64,000 nucleotides of DNA from Saxidomus purpurata (lineage: Eukaryota > Mollusca > Bivalvia > Venerida > Veneridae), in contig JAFMSR010000012.1 of assembly GCA_022818135.1 (NCBI GenBank), positions 29,453,025 through 29,517,024 on the forward strand. Reading direction: 5' to 3'. The translations under genes were made by a program, and so were the position numbers. Numbering within the stretch: the first letter of the stretch is position 1; the number at the start of each line of letters is the position of its first letter. The notes under the pieces were generated by a model. That model made no database searches and was not told the origin of the DNA. It saw only the letters and a list, made by a program, of their open reading frames with translations. Positions 46,908 to 60,038 of the stretch are shown here, piece by piece.

Positions 46908-48137
46908 GATTTGAATGTATTTTTTTTTTTACATTACGCTATGCTGAGGATCATAAGGAAATGCTACAAACACATTATTTAAGATATGTGCATTGCGGTT
47001 TTTGACATAAAGAATTCTAAAGTTTCCGATATTTTCATTTACAAAACCCCTAAAATCAAGTCAATTTTGACCCAGGTGCATAATTCAAACAGATTTGAGA
47101 GAGATACACGAGATCATTACTACAGCTCTACAACTTATCACTTCTGTTAAGTATCATTAAATTCAGACTTGGGGTTTTGGAGATTATTGTCCACAAGATT
47201 TTACTATCTCGCGCCCATGTGACGTTGACCTTTGACCTAGTTATCCGAAACATGGACCATGCACCACTAGTCATTGTACTTATCACTTCAGTGAAGTATC
47301 ATAAATTCTGACCTGGGGTTTATGAGATTAAGTGTTCACAAGATTCCGTCTACAGACAGACCGACGGACAGATAGACAAGCTGAATCCAGCTAGTATACC
47401 CCCTTTACACTTCGTGTTCGGGGGTTATAATAAACTTTGTAGAAGACATCTATATAATGTTACATACCAAATATCTAAATCCCAGGCCTAGCAGATCATG
47501 AGAAGAACTTCTTTGATAGATGACCATGCAAGGACTATTCCCATAAAATTTGGTTGAATTTGGTCGAGTGGTTTTGAATGATATGTAGTTTGAATGAAAT
47601 CGTAGTCGTAGCACAATGTACGACGGACACATGGTGTCATAACAGCTCACCTTGAATTCATGTACGCTACAATTTGAAATCTATACATGTATTTGTTTTC
47701 CTAATTCACATATCACGGTTATTAGGTAGAAAATGTGTAAACGGTCGTTTAAACATATAATGTCGTTGGGGTACTGAACTAGTTTGTTTCCTTTTTTCAA
47801 CATTGGCTCATTTGTACGTGATTTAACAGATTAGATATTCAAAACTGAACTTTGTAAAACCAAAAGAATACAGCATAATTACGAATCTTTATATATCATA
47901 TGAATCAAGAAAATAAGAACGGAACAAAATTTTATTTCATTTTTGGACGAAACCCCAATGTTTTTCTCGTACGTAATGAATAATGGAAGGTAAAACAATA
48001 TGTATTTCATTAAAAATAAGCAAAATCGTTTACAACTTCCAAAATGTGAAAATAAACAATTTTGCAGAAGGTGAACATAAACCATAAATTGTATCTAACA
48101 GTGACTACCACCTCATTTAAGTAAAGACATGTAGTTA
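46908..48137. other. Dispersed repeats, no gene
   Basis: 47040-47425 holds two units with CTTATCACTTCTGTTAAGTA or CTTATCACTTCAGTGAAGTA, ending CAGACCGACGGACAGATAGA and TACCCCCTTTACACTTCGTG. 47455-47660 ends in a GTACGACGGACACATGGTG module. The rest is AT-rich. Confidence 0.5.
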
Positions 48138-48247
<110 letters not shown>

Positions 48248-51200
48248 TATCCCCCCCATATCGCTGTATTTAGTAATAAAGTAACACAAAGTGATACTTT
48301 GCTGCCATATCGTTATTTCTATTGACATATATTATCAGATACAGTTTCTACACTCTGTGTATGTGCAGAAAATTATTATCTGTATAATATTTGGCTATGA
48401 GTTTTCAAATTTGAAAGTTCTGTTTAGATATTCCTACATTGATAAACGTTTTTTGAACAAGAAAACATAAAAAATGTCACTTAAACGGGTACTCCCTACA
48501 TCTAGCAGATCATGATCTCCAATTATAAATAATGTGGTCAATTAACGTAAAGATGTAATGTCCGATGATAAATAAATATAATTCTTAAGAACAAACAATC
48601 AACGTAACGACCCTCTGTAATAAATCGCTATCCACCCACTTTCCATAGATTGTTGATTGTTGTACGGTTCTAAGGCATATTTTAAAACGCTGATTTTGCG
48701 ATCTAGCAGTGTTAGTCATGTATAGGGTCAAGAAGCACTGAAAAAAGCAATATTTGTTATTACTGGATGTGGTGATTGGAATGCACCGTCATGTCTGAAG
48801 AAACATGCTATCCACAAAGACTGAAGAATGGATTAGTAGCTTTGTCAAATCATAGAAAAATCGGGTGTATACAATATGGGTTGCATTTTTTATTGGATCA
48901 ATATGAAACTTAATAGGAATGACTATCCTGGTGAATTCTAGATTGAGTTTGCCAATGGATCATATGTAGTCATAAATTAGGTCAGAGGGTCAAATCATAG
49001 AAAACATATGTGTTTGCAATAGAGGTTGCATTTTCATTGGACATTCATAATCTTAGTCAGAATGATTATTTTGATGCAATCTATATTGAGTTTGAATATG
49101 GATCATCTGCAGTCAAAAACTAGGTCACGGGGTCAAACATAAAAAAACGGTGTGTATGTCATGCAGTATCCTCGCTACCAGGCTAGATGATTCTATATTT
49201 CATGAAAATACCATGCAAAATACTTTCAGCCTTTTTTTAACAGGGCTCGATCATCTAGCCTGGTGCAATATGGCAGGCAGGAGAAATTCGATAGTATTGA
49301 ACAGTCAGAACAACCGCAAATGCCCCTTCATTGACCAGCAAAGAATAAATGAGAGGGTCATAAAAAAAAACATTGAATTACAAGATGGTAATCACCAGAG
49401 CTCAGTTTACAGATGGACAATTCAATTCTGTAGTAGCTTTGCCACGATTTTGCTGTATCTGAAATACTACTGGGATGGTATACACACTGGAGGAAAGTTT
49501 TATTAACTCGAAATAAAACTGTTTATTTTGCATTGTTAACTCTTTTAGCAAATTGATCAGAAAAACATTATTTGAGCACTTTCAAGAGAAAACCTGTATT
49601 AACATGAAAGTCATAGGCTAAATTAATAAAAAAGAGGAGCAAAACTTTTTATTCTGAAATATTTAACTATTTCCTGAGATATTATTCTTTAAGCTAATTT
49701 CGTTGACATGCCATTAAACATGCCATGAAAGCAGATTGAGAGTCTTCAAGATTTTGATGGAATAATATATGTATGGACGTCATTTTAAATGACTCAGATA
49801 TTCCTTTCGGGCTTCCAATTTACAAACAATTCAAATAATATCTGTTTTAGCTTACAAAGATCACAGAGTTATAATACATACATTATTAGTATTTACAATT
49901 GAATTTTTTAACATGATAATTCGTTCTTTTTGTAAGAGCCAATTTATTTTTAGATAGAATGTATAAATATAGATCACGATTTAGATTTATCCAAAAGAAA
50001 TATTGTAAATAATAATTTGTTCTATCTTAATATCGAAAAAGAAATGTTTTTGGTATTCAGAAGTAAAGATATGTTTTTTTAAACTTGAATATTTAATTTC
50101 AGTTAAGAAAACTAAAAAATAAATTCTCTGAGATTTGAAATTTCCACTGTAATATATTTTTTCTAACATAATTATGCTAAACATAGACCTAGATATTAAT
50201 TTATGCTGAAGGAAATTGTTTGTAGTTGCATACAGTATGTACTTGAAATTTCTTATAACTGACACAAGATTCCTGACAGACTCTTTTGCAGAACACCAAA
50301 TTTTATTGGCGCCGCCGATGACGGCGGCGGCCTATTATGGAATAGTTTTTCTGGAAGTAGATGGTAGGAGGGGTTAGTAGAATGCAAAGGAAAATGGTTT
50401 TAACTGTATGCTAAAATAATACGAAATATTAATCAGTTATAATCACTATTTATTTACATTAAGTTGCATCTGTAAAATACATTATTGAAACGACCGAGAA
50501 GTTTCAATTAAAGGTCCATTACTAGGACCTAATCGAATTTTCTTTTAAATCAGGAAGTGTAACGGGTGTCTTCTTTGCATCGAGTGTGACCATATTGTGT
50601 TGAAAATTTGAGTTTGACAAAATAATTAATTAATTATATTTTGTATTTCAACTATCTTTGTAATTTTTCAGAAATCTGACAGAAAGAGGCTGTTAATAGG
50701 TTCTATATGAATAAGCATGCCTTTTTTTATTATAGTAGAAAGAATTTCACAAAAGATGTGCACTGCATATTTCTGATATGCAATAATGCGAAAGTAGGAC
50801 AAGAAGACCACCCATATCAATTTAAGGAAATACAAAAACATTCACTCGTTTTTCTGCAACAGTATTTCAAACAGGGAAATACTCCACTGCTATTTTAAAG
50901 TTTTAGAAGCCAGTTTCAAACTGTTTTTCCCTGTTACAATAACAGAATATTCAATTTGGTCTTAGTAATGGATTAATTTATTTCAAGAAAATGCAGGCCG
51001 GACAAATAACCAGAGTGGTTATTTCTCTGTATAATTTATTCTTTGATAATAAAATTCGATATGGAAAAATAAACGCTAAAAAAAACGCTGTGTTGAGTAG
51101 TTTTCTCTGTCAAGTGATTATTGTTTCACCTCAGGTAAAGATCTATTCCCAGATCTGAGAGGAAGTGAAACCCGCTTATGACCAGTCCTTACATTTCTGA

Positions 51201-51359
51201 CAGCAAAGGGAGTTATGTGAGTAAGAAATGAATTGACAGATAATCATAAAATGAACTAGTAAATGTAAGGACTTATGTCAGTCTAGTCATACAGATGACA
51301 TTTACAAACCAATCATCATGTCATCATCATTGGTCAAAGGATCTGTCTTGTTAAAGTCA
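48248..51359. other. Repeat-rich sequence, no recognised gene
   Basis: 48830-49150 holds 128-bp monomers as at 43470. 49150-49506 is an open 118-codon plus frame (HLAWCNMAGRRNSI, YLKYYWDGIHTGG) of unknown origin with an inverted CCAGGCTAGATGAT pair beside it. 50311-50334 is a GCCGCCGATGACGGCGGCGG palindrome. 51190-51285 has inverted GTCCTTACATTT arms. Confidence 0.4.
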
Positions 51360-51812
51360 AACAGAATGTTTGTTTTTATGATATATAGTTTAGGGTTGAA
51401 GTTTGGTGAAATATTGTCATAAGTAGGTCTCATGTAAGCGAAATAGGACCATCTTTGCCCTCTTGTTTAAAAGTTAACATAAAATTAACAAGAATTTAAA
51501 ATTTGTTTGTTTGGAGTAGATATGGACGTAACAACTTTGAAATTGTATCACATTTCGATGAGATATATTCTATATCTGCTCAAAACAAACAAATATCCTC
51601 TATGTAGTTGTCAAATAACCGATGTTACACAAAACTGCTATTTATATACCTGATTACTTTTAAATACCACAAAGGGTTGGGAGCCACAAAATTAGTTTCT
51701 TTATGTGTGTTTGTCTTCCACTATCGTATTCTATTGTTTCAAAGATACGCCGAGTTTTATAAGTTATATCTAGTATCTTGCTGGTTTTGGTGTCTTTTTT
51801 CTTATCTCGATA

Positions 51813-52060
51813 TTAAAGATAGACACTATTTTTACTGACACACGAGACAAGGTCTTCGTCTGTCCGTGTAAACGTCACCTGTGATGACGTCACGTGTGAT
51901 GTTCTACTTTGACTATCGTTCTCCTCCTCAGTCGCAGCAGGTTGACTCTGACAGCGAACTATGATTGGCTCAAACAAGACTACGGATCCAGCCAATACAT
52001 GCAGACATCCAGTGAACACAAAAGAAGGAACCCAATTTCCGTATATGTCTTGCAACCAGC
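51813..52060 (-). CDS. MCT copy B exon 6 (terminal)
   Basis: 248 nt after acceptor caatttcag, ending TAA. Encodes GWLQDIYGNWVPSFVFTG (typical MCT TM11-12 loop), TM12, and a polar tail rich in Ser, Thr and Glu ending NSVYL. Confidence 0.8.
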
Positions 52061-52094
52061 CTGAAATTGTAAATTGTAGATTGTTATGTGTCTG

Positions 52095-52625
52095 GTTGTT
52101 TTAAGTTGGCTTCACCTGTTTGGAGACGAATCTGTTATTCAAGTTGAGTTCAGATGATTGGAAAATAGGCCGTAACTTTAGCTGACCTCAGCTGATTGTA
52201 GAAGAAGCTGTTATGTAAGTTGACCTCAGCTGATTGGAGAAGAATCTATGATAAGCGACTGTGTGAGATATGCTATTTTATATGTTGATTATTGGACAAT
52301 TTGCAACACCAATTAGTAGAACTCTTGTTTCATTTTTGTAATTGGTAATCAATCACATCTGTTTTTCAGTTGATATGTGTAGAATCTGTTGTTTAAGATA
52401 ATTGCAGAAGAATATGTTTTTAATTGATTGGTGGAGAATATATTGTCTGAGTTGATTGGAGAAGAATAAGTTTCTAAGTTGATTGGTGGAGAATAAGTTG
52501 ATATTGGACAAGTAACTTTAGTTTGTAAGGTGATTGGTGGATAATCTCTTGTTTAAGTTGATTGGAGAAGAATATCTTTTTAAGTTGATTGGTGGAGAAT
52601 ATTTTATTTAACTAAATTGGAGACG
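52095..52625. repeat. Degenerate minisatellite in the last intron of MCT copy B
   Basis: Units of about 30-35 bp read TAAGTTGATTGGTGGAGAAT or TAAGTTGATTGGAGAAGAAT with variants such as GACCTCAGCTGATTG. Not in copy A, which lacks this intron. Confidence 0.7.
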
Positions 52626-53188
52626 CCTGTCACACTACCAAACAATGAACCTGTACATTTATATGTGTATTGTCAACGTTCATGTAATGAAGTTATAATT
52701 GTATTGATACTCCGTGGAAGAATGTATAATATGAAAATAAGTTTAAAAACAACTGACAAAGTTATATACTATGACATCGAATTCGTCGCAACCATTGACT
52801 ACTAAACCGTAAATATCATAGTTTATCAAAAACTGGTAGTTTTAAGTTGAAATGTTGATTTGGTTATGTTTCATGTTGATTTTGATCTTATTAAATATTA
52901 TTATAACAGTATATAATGTAGAAAGAGAAACGGATAATGTGTTTGTCCAATCTTTGCCGTTCTTGTTGGTAAAGGCTAGGCATTCTAATTTAACTTATTT
53001 TGGCATTGAAATAACTTGTCTGGTACGGGTCAATAAAAATAGACATTTGGTAGCAACAGCCAGTTTTATTACACTGAAACCAACTCGTACACAACAACAA
53101 TCCAAAGTAACGAACAGACTGTAATAAAACAATTTACCGACTGTGTTTTCCATGTTAATGATAGTACTACATGTTTAAAATATCTCAC

Positions 53189-53850
53189 CTACAACAGGCA
53201 TACAGATGCATGATCCTATCCCAAGTCCCATCCACACAAAACCAAAGGCAGAGGTGAATTTATCTAAGCCGACCACTCCAATGATGAGATCTGGCATTAA
53301 AGCCCAGAATGTTCAAGGAAATATGCCAATGGCTGCTGCGTAAAAAGCCATGAATGTAAAACTGTCAAAGAAAGGAGCAATAAACGCTATGACTGCACCG
53401 ATAAACATATTAACAGAGAAAATATATTTTCTTCTTACAATGTTTAAGTCTGAAAACCAGCCAATCAGTATCCTACTAACGATCTCACAACCTCCCATTA
53501 TAGTAACCGCCAACGCAGCATGTGTTTTGTCATACCCAAGAGTTTTCACTTGAGACGGGATCAGTATTATATTCCCAGCAAAACCACTCATGCTGAAAAA
53601 GAACACAAGAAAGTACATAGTATACGAAGGGTTTTTAAACAATGAGAAATTAAGATATGTCCCGTTGCAGATCTGATTTTTCTGTTGTTTTATTGGTGTT
53701 TCATCTTGCTCTTCTTTCTTCTTGGTTTTTCGTTTTTCATCAACAAGCACCTTTGGTTGCCTGAGTAGACATGCAGCTACACATATATTAGCCATACAGC
53801 CACTGATTACCCACATTGCACCTCGGAGACTATATCTGTCAATAAGAAAC
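53189..53850 (-). CDS. MCT copy B exon 5 (contains in-frame TGA)
   Basis: 662 nt, acceptor aatttcag, donor gtgag. Encodes FLIDRYSLRGAMW, TM6, the charged cytosolic loop, and TM7 to TM11. The reading frame is interrupted only by TGA at 53315-53313; after it, TFWALMPDLIIGVVGLDKF and GSCICMPVVG continue in frame, as expected for the family. Confidence 0.8.
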
Positions 53851-54380
53851 CTGAAATTGTAATATAACCCAATGAACGCAGTGCCATTACGGAACCAGTA
53901 TTGTATATAAATACCTAAACTACTTACAACTGGAAACTGATGCAGGCATTCTATTTCAGACAAGATGATTTGATATTTATTTAACCAAACCGCAATTTGT
54001 TCGTCTTTCTATTACTCGCAGAACTGAATTAGGGATGGTGTACAGTTAACTGTGAGCAAATGGTTCCTGTCGATAGTCATAGACAACCTCCGAACAACTG
54101 CTGGACGTTTTTGCGGCAGGTCTGGTTTTCTTTAATTTCTAGTTTTACTAATGTTTATTAAATCCTTTGAAGAATGTCAAGTTTAAAACCATAGTTTGTA
54201 TGTAAAAAAGAAGTAAAATAATGCTGAAACAAATATTACGTGAATATAACCTTGTGACCGATGTGATGTCATGCTTGGCATAAACGTCAGAAGAGGATGA
54301 ATTATCTACGAAATGCAGGGTAATAGAGCAAATAGCATTAAAGGATACAAAAGCTAAAACTGTAATGTGATATTACTTAC

Positions 54381-54516
54381 TTGTATAAAAAGGACAATGA
54401 AATTGCACCGACACCACTGCCTGACAATACAATACCATTTGCAAGGGTTCGATGTTTGTTGAAATAAAAACTGTTTATAGTAAATGCCGCAGTGCCTGAT
54501 AAGCCTATACCTATAC
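54381..54516 (-). CDS. MCT copy B exon 4
   Basis: 136 nt, acceptor tatttcag, donor gtaagt. Encodes TM4 (GIGIGLSGTAAFTINSF) and the second MCT signature YFNKHRTLANG before TM5. Confidence 0.8.
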
Positions 54517-54639
54517 CTGAAATAAATAGAACTCTTTCAATAAATGTGATGAAAACCCCCACACACAGAAGATGGACCTTAACGTGATATTATAAGACTT
54601 TGACTGGTAAACCATAACACAACTAAGCTTGGAAACAAT

Positions 54640-55150
54640 ATGTCCTGCTAAGTTTCATTCAATTCTGGAAAAGGATTTTGAAGATGAAACGCTAGGTACA
54701 TTATATTGAAAACTACTACAAAGGGCTATGATTCTGTAAAAAACATTATCTGAACAAAACCTGCCGATAGTTTGCACAACTAGACTTGATACCAATCACT
54801 CCTGTGAAAAATAGTCAGAAAAAATCTGCTGAGAGCATGGACAAGTAGACTTGATACTTATTACTACTATGAAGTTTCATTGAATACTGGCAAGGGTTTT
54901 TTGAGATGAAGCGCGCACAAACATTTACATAAACACTGTATTGGAAAAACGAAGAGCCATAACGCTGTGATAATCCGAACAAAACATGCCTTGAGTATTC
55001 ACAATAAGGCTGGATACCAATTACTCATGTGAAGTTTCATTTCGTACAGGCCAAGGGTTTTGGAGATGAAGCGCGCACACGATTGTGCCTGAAGACAGAC
55101 TGACGGACAAGCTGAATGCAGTATAAACCCCCTTAAACTTTGTCAACTTT
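54640..55150. repeat. Repeat units in intron 3 of MCT copy B
   Basis: About three imperfect units of 120-150 bp containing GAAGTTTCATT, a CAAGGGTTTTGGAGATGAA-like phrase and GCGCGCAC, ending CAGACTGACGGACAAGCTGA. Confidence 0.6.
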
Positions 55151-55662
55151 AAAGAGGATTCCTTTGAGGACACTGCACTTCTTTTCCGTCGTCATCATGA
55201 CACAATTTTGAAGACATGTTGTCTCTTTGCAATCAGTTTGTATGTCAATTACTGTGAATTCGCCCGTTAAACATTGATTGGAACAGAAAAAAACAATGTA
55301 TTAGACGATTGTTTGTGGTTCTTTTGTTGTTGTGTTGGTTTGTTTCCAGCGAAACATATCACAATGGTTAGCCGTTTAACAATAAGGAATGTAGCAAGAC
55401 TATTAGAATTTCTGCGATTATGGAAGTACAGCTAGCGAGATTTTGCGTGCAATGTACAAAGAATTTAGCTTCACATAATTCGGAGAAACACTTTACAGTT
55501 TCATAGTGGATTCGTACCTAATTGGAGTAAATTGTGCCTTGTGTTTCTTTCTCTGGAACTAGAACATGACCTGCCATACGTATTTGTATGCTAGCAAACA
55601 TTTTGCTCACGAAATTTCCACGGATTTCTGAAAACATGTTTTACATACATGTAAATCCATAC

Positions 55663-55803
55663 CTATACATAGGAAAGTCAGGTACATGTATTCAATTCGC
55701 ATTACAAAACCTGACGAAAAGAAGCCGATTGCAGTTATCACTCCACCAGTAAAACCGACTACCCGGAATGTGTATTTCTTGCCAAAGAAGCTGCCTACAG
55801 GCC
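55663..55803 (-). CDS. MCT copy B exon 3 (absent from copy A)
   Basis: 141 nt (47 codons), acceptor catttcag, donor gtatgg. Encodes GPVGSFFGKKYTFRVV, then TM3 (GFTGGVITAIGFFSSGF) and MYLTFLCI of TM4. Phase 1 on both sides, so its loss is frame-neutral. Confidence 0.8.
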
Positions 55804-56348
55804 CTGAAATGTAATAGTTAATGAAGCTTGTGTACAGTTCGTATAGGATAAACTGAAGAAGATTCGAATATTTATGTGGAAATTCGTAGGATAATTTAAA
55901 GATAAGCTTTTTCCTTTGGCGCATGATCTACCCTTGTATGCGATTGTGGTAAATTTGTGTGTACCCATACATTTTATTTACTGTCATATTCTCCTAAATG
56001 AACTGTAATACAAAGTACGTTTGTGCCAATACAAATACACCGCCAGATGTCGCTCACATTCTACTTTTGTTAGAGCTCATTTGAGCTCATATAAGCAATG
56101 TCTTGCCCTCTGTACTTTGTAGATACCATTCACTCATGGTTAAGATAACTGCAAATTAAACTTTTATGTTCACTTTATAAATGTAGCTGTATGGTGATGA
56201 TGTATTCCGTGACATTTTTACTTTAATCTATAAACATGGAATAGTTTTTTATCATTAACGCAATTACCATATATGTTTTCTAATGTTAATTTGATTGGTT
56301 AATCGCAATGTGCCATATTTGCAAAACAACTGTGTACATATCACGTGT

Positions 56349-56873
56349 GGTTAACTCTCCCTGCCACTATAAAATGTGGTGAAAGGAAACTGTGGGGTGC
56401 GCACTTCCGCAGAGGTGATGTTCTCCAAAATAAATGAGAAATGTGAATATAAGTTTTGTAAAATTAAAGTTATTTTATTGAAGAACTTTCAAAACTCGGG
56501 GAATTTACTTACAAGTAGAAATGTTAAGACTACCGTTTGCATGGAGTGTCGAAACAAAATACCCAAAATTGAAGTCTCTAGAACGTCTATAAGTTGGGAA
56601 ATCTTGATTCAAAATAACTAACGTTAAACTGTCCCTGTTTTTGGTCCCCTATCCCGTGGTCCAAATATATTTGAGATGCAATGTACGAATATATGTAAAA
56701 TATAGCCATTTCTTGTCACTGGATGACCCGGCGATTTAAGGAATTGAAAATACGGCCAATTTTTTAAATGAGGTTCTGGGGTGGAGTAAGAGGTAGTGGG
56801 GATTTGAAGGTTGTGGGGTGGTGCTATACTGTAGATCATCCCACAGTTTCCTTCATCACATTTTTTAGTTAAC
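56349..56873. mobile_element. TIR element in intron 2 of MCT copy B
   Basis: ACTATAAAATGTGGTGAAAG followed by GAAACTGTGGGG at the left is matched in reverse complement by CCCACAGTTTCCTTCATCAC plus ATTTTTTAGT at the right. GTTAACT lies at both outer borders. About 525 bp with no transposase frame. Confidence 0.65.
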
Positions 56874-57499
56874 AACCCAAGATGTTCGTATTTCAAAGAA
56901 AATTTACAGTTTGGGTTTATCTAAACACGTTGGGGAACATATATTATTAACCCCATTCCTAAGTCTTCAATATTTGATGCTAGATATCCTCTTTCAAATA
57001 GAGGCATTTCCTTGGCTTCTGCAATATACAAGTTGTATTGCAGTGTTCTAAACAGACGTTTAAGCCATTGGACAGGTGTGAAAGTAGCAATGTGATTTCA
57101 GATGAGCTAAATGGTTTTAGAAAAAAGCGCAGTACGAATGACCATTTATCATATTTACCTAGTATAATCGATCCAAGAAAAAAAACATAAAAATACTTAT
57201 TGTGCCTTAACAAACTTCCGTAAGGCTTATGATTTGATAAATCTAGATATACTTTGGAATAGGCTTGTAAAACTAGGTATAACTGGCTAAATGTTATTTG
57301 AAATTTATCATATTTATAGTATCTTATAATTATGTTATGGAATGGTCATTTGCTTTATAGTATCTGTGAATGAATTTTATAAATGTGTTTCATGCAAATG
57401 AATGAGACTCAAATAAACTATTTGATCACATCATGTATTTATTTCACACTCATCCATATTTGTAAACTGGTTTGCAGATTAAACACTGTTAAAGTCCCA

Positions 57500-57728
57500 C
57501 GATCACGTTAAAAATAAATTTACTGGTAGGATAATGATAGAATCATGTTCTATTCACTCTAAAGCATTGTCGATATATGCCTTTCTTTCGTATTAAAGTC
57601 GTGTCATCAAGAACAATAGTTTCCAGAAAGCCTTTCTTATTTTTTTGCAATATCATTAAAAAATACTGCGCTATATTTCTGACATGTTCTGATCGATTTT
57701 TAAAAACAAAGGAATGTTTTTGGTACAA
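57500..57728 (-). mobile_element. LINE 3' remnant (minus)
   Basis: The minus frame reads SEHVRNIAQYFLMILQKNKK, matching SENVKTIRNIAMYIYYAGKE of the LINE at 60430-60798. About 165 bp (57505-57680) is the inverse of 60930-61085, so two relatives sit head to head. Confidence 0.6.
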
Positions 57729-58069
57729 ATAAAGGTCATTTCCGCCGGTAAGACATCTTTCTTGGTAAAATAAGAGCTACTTGTAATTGTGGTCCTTGGA
57801 CTTTAAAGTATATCAAATAATTATATATAACACTTCTTTGTATTTAATACTTCTTTCTTCCAAATTGGCGTCTACATGTAGATTTGGATTTGGGCTACAT
57901 GTACTAGTATATAGAAATATGTAAGGGTACATTGTAAAATGTAAAATTGCCGAAATACAGTTGAAGCAGACGTTAAACCCATACAACAACTACAACTACT
58001 ACTACATTGATATTTAAGGTCGCTGTTATTGTAAATAATTGCCTTTCATTGACTATAATTTGCCATATT

Positions 58070-58760
58070 AGTTTACCTGAGCACAATATGTTGTTTTTGT
58101 CGTCACTCGTCTGTCAACGTCCGTCGTACGTTGTCAGTTAGTAGCTTCAAACGGCATCTTCTTCTAAACCGATGAATTTTGACAGTTATGTTACTTGATT
58201 TTACACAGGTTTATATAGAGAGAACTTCAAAAATCCATCTTGTCTAAAACCACAAGGCCAAGAGCTTAGGTATTTAGAATATAGCATTGTGAAGTTGACT
58301 CCTATCAAGTTTGTTCAAATCATGAACCCCGGGTAAAATATTGACCCCCGCCCCGGGGTCACTCAATTTGATATAAAGTTTTATAGGGAAATATTTAAAA
58401 TTCTTCTTCTCAATCAAACAAAAGACACAGAGCTTAGATATTTGGCAATAAGCATTGTATTGTGGACCTCTACCAAGAGCATGATCCCTTGTTGTAAATT
58501 GACACCGGTTTTTACACACACTAAATCAGACAATCATAAAAAATGTTCTTGTCTCAAACCACAAGGCCTACAGCTTAGATATTTGGGAGATAGCATTTCC
58601 TAATGGTGATCTTTGCCCAGAGCTTATATATATGGCTTGTAGCATTGCCTAGTTGTCCTGTACGAAAGGTGTTCAAATCATACTTCTTGGGTCCAAGTTA
58701 ATTCTGCTCCGATGTCACTTGCCCTACTCACGTACTGATCTGCTTCCTTTTATTGAAGCT
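58070..58760. repeat. Dispersed repeat with about 140-bp internal units, intron 2 of MCT copy B side
   Basis: Begins near TTTACCTGAGCACAATATG and GTCAACGTCCGTCGTACG, then about three units with GTCTCAAACCACAAGGCCTA, GAGCTTAGATATTTGG and TAGCATT. Partly shared with 35500-35790 in copy A. Confidence 0.6.
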
Positions 58761-58868
58761 AAATCAATTGAAATTGATTACATGCCGCAAATATTTAAAT
58801 AGCAAAACATCATAGTGACAATAGACAAACGAGGAAAATCTGTATTGTAAACGTCTCTAAATACTAAC

Positions 58869-59012
58869 CTATACCGTACACTGAAAATAGATACAGGCTA
58901 CCGATCCATGATGCTTCTCCGCTCCCTGATACATAATGCTCTATCATCTCTGTGTATAGAATTCCATATGCCTTCATATTTCCAACACAAAACATTGCTG
59001 TCGTAAAACAAC
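58869..59012 (-). CDS. MCT copy B exon 2
   Basis: 144 nt, acceptor aacacag, donor gttagt. Encodes CFTTAMFCVGNMKAYGILYT and SGSGEASWIGSLYLFSVYGI. This fits TM1, the first loop (YG, SWIGS) and TM2 of MCT proteins. Confidence 0.8.
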
Positions 59013-59391
59013 CTGTGTTTATCACAATATTTATGTGTAAATACCTTTTTGCAAAAGCAAAATCAGAAATATGCATTTGTAATTAACTTATAGTAAATGA
59101 GCTTCTTCTTTTTTGTAGGGGGGAGTGAGGGGGCTCATATTTAGGGCTAGATCCACCTGACAGAAGTCAAACTGACTGTGTTTACAAATTAATTAAACTT
59201 GGGACGCGTACAGATCAAGATGTCCAGGACCTGTCTACACTAGAAGTGTAGTCTATGTCCAATACGTCCAATCAAGGGACAAAACATTAGCCAAAATACT
59301 AATAATGATCAATTACGCTTACCCAAAGAGAAATATAAGTCGCATGAGATTTTCATCAGTATTTACACAAGAATTAAAAAGGATAACTCAC

Positions 59392-59458
59392 TAATTAAAA
59401 TGATCCAAGCGTATCCACCATCAATATCAGACTTTTTCTTCTTAGATACTGCCTCCAT
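59392..59458 (-). CDS. MCT copy B exon 1
   Basis: ATG at 59458. Encodes MEAVSKKKKSDIDGGYAWII and the start of TM1, with donor TTA|gtgag after one base of codon 23. DGGYAW is the family signature. Confidence 0.8.
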
Positions 59459-60038
59459 TCTTTAATACATGTAACTGTTCTATGAAGTATATTCTAAAAT
59501 AAAAATAGACCACTACAATTTGTGCTTTCTTGGCCTTGTGAGAAAGAATTGAATAATTGACTTTGACGTCAAAGACAAGTTCTACCTCTTTTCAATAATA
59601 AAACTCTGCATCGGTATCAATATTTTTAGTTTTGTGATTTAAAGTTTTCATATTCATAAATATTTGATGTTTTGATGACATTAAATAAATAAATAAATAT
59701 ACATTAAGCCCGTAATTCCCATAAAATTCTTTGTAAATAAGTAAAATCTTACTAATAAAGTAGTGTCAAAGAAGTATAAGTTTCCAAACCATTGAGCAGT
59801 TGTAAAACAACAATTCAAATCTAATGTTAATATAACTGATTCATTTTTTTTACTAATTATGATAGAACACGTATGTATTACAAAGCTGTTTACATACAAA
59901 TGCACCGTCACACGTTCATATAAAAATGCAGAGAAGACTTGGAGGAAAAGGCATACTTGGTTACGAGAATAAATTAAACAAAACTATATTTTGAAGGAAA
60001 ATTCCTGCAATTCGGAAAATTAATTATTTATAGAAAAC

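Larger units (their letters stand above)
51813..59458 (-). pseudogene. SLC16/monocarboxylate-transporter-like gene, copy B, one in-frame stop
   Basis: Six exons (59458-59392, 59012-58869, 55803-55663, 54516-54381, 53850-53189, 52060-51813) total 1398 nt, 466 codons, with GT-AG borders and phases 1, 1, 1, 2, 1. The MCT fold is clear. DGGYAW (13-18) is the first MCT signature at the start of TM1. GPVGSFFGKKYTFRVVGF covers the TM2-3 loop, and YFNKHRTLANGIVLSGSG (135-152) is the TM5 signature. A charged central loop (EKRKTKKKEEQDE) and the C-terminal half with GWFSDL follow. Codon 342 is TGA (53315-53313), inside the conserved segment before FWALMPDL. The frame is open on both sides, so this is either a recent nonsense mutation or a base-call error. 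A truncated product would lose the last TM helices and the C-terminal tail. Family members carry monocarboxylates or related small molecules across the plasma membrane; the substrate here cannot be assigned. Confidence 0.8.

Noticed and set aside
49150..49506. 118-codon plus-strand frame as a gene
   Set aside because: Starts inside a dispersed repeat and has no recognised domain; possibly transposon-derived.
53313..53315. TGA as a selenocysteine codon
   Set aside because: Nothing in the MCT family suggests selenocysteine here, and no SECIS-like structure was identified by eye.
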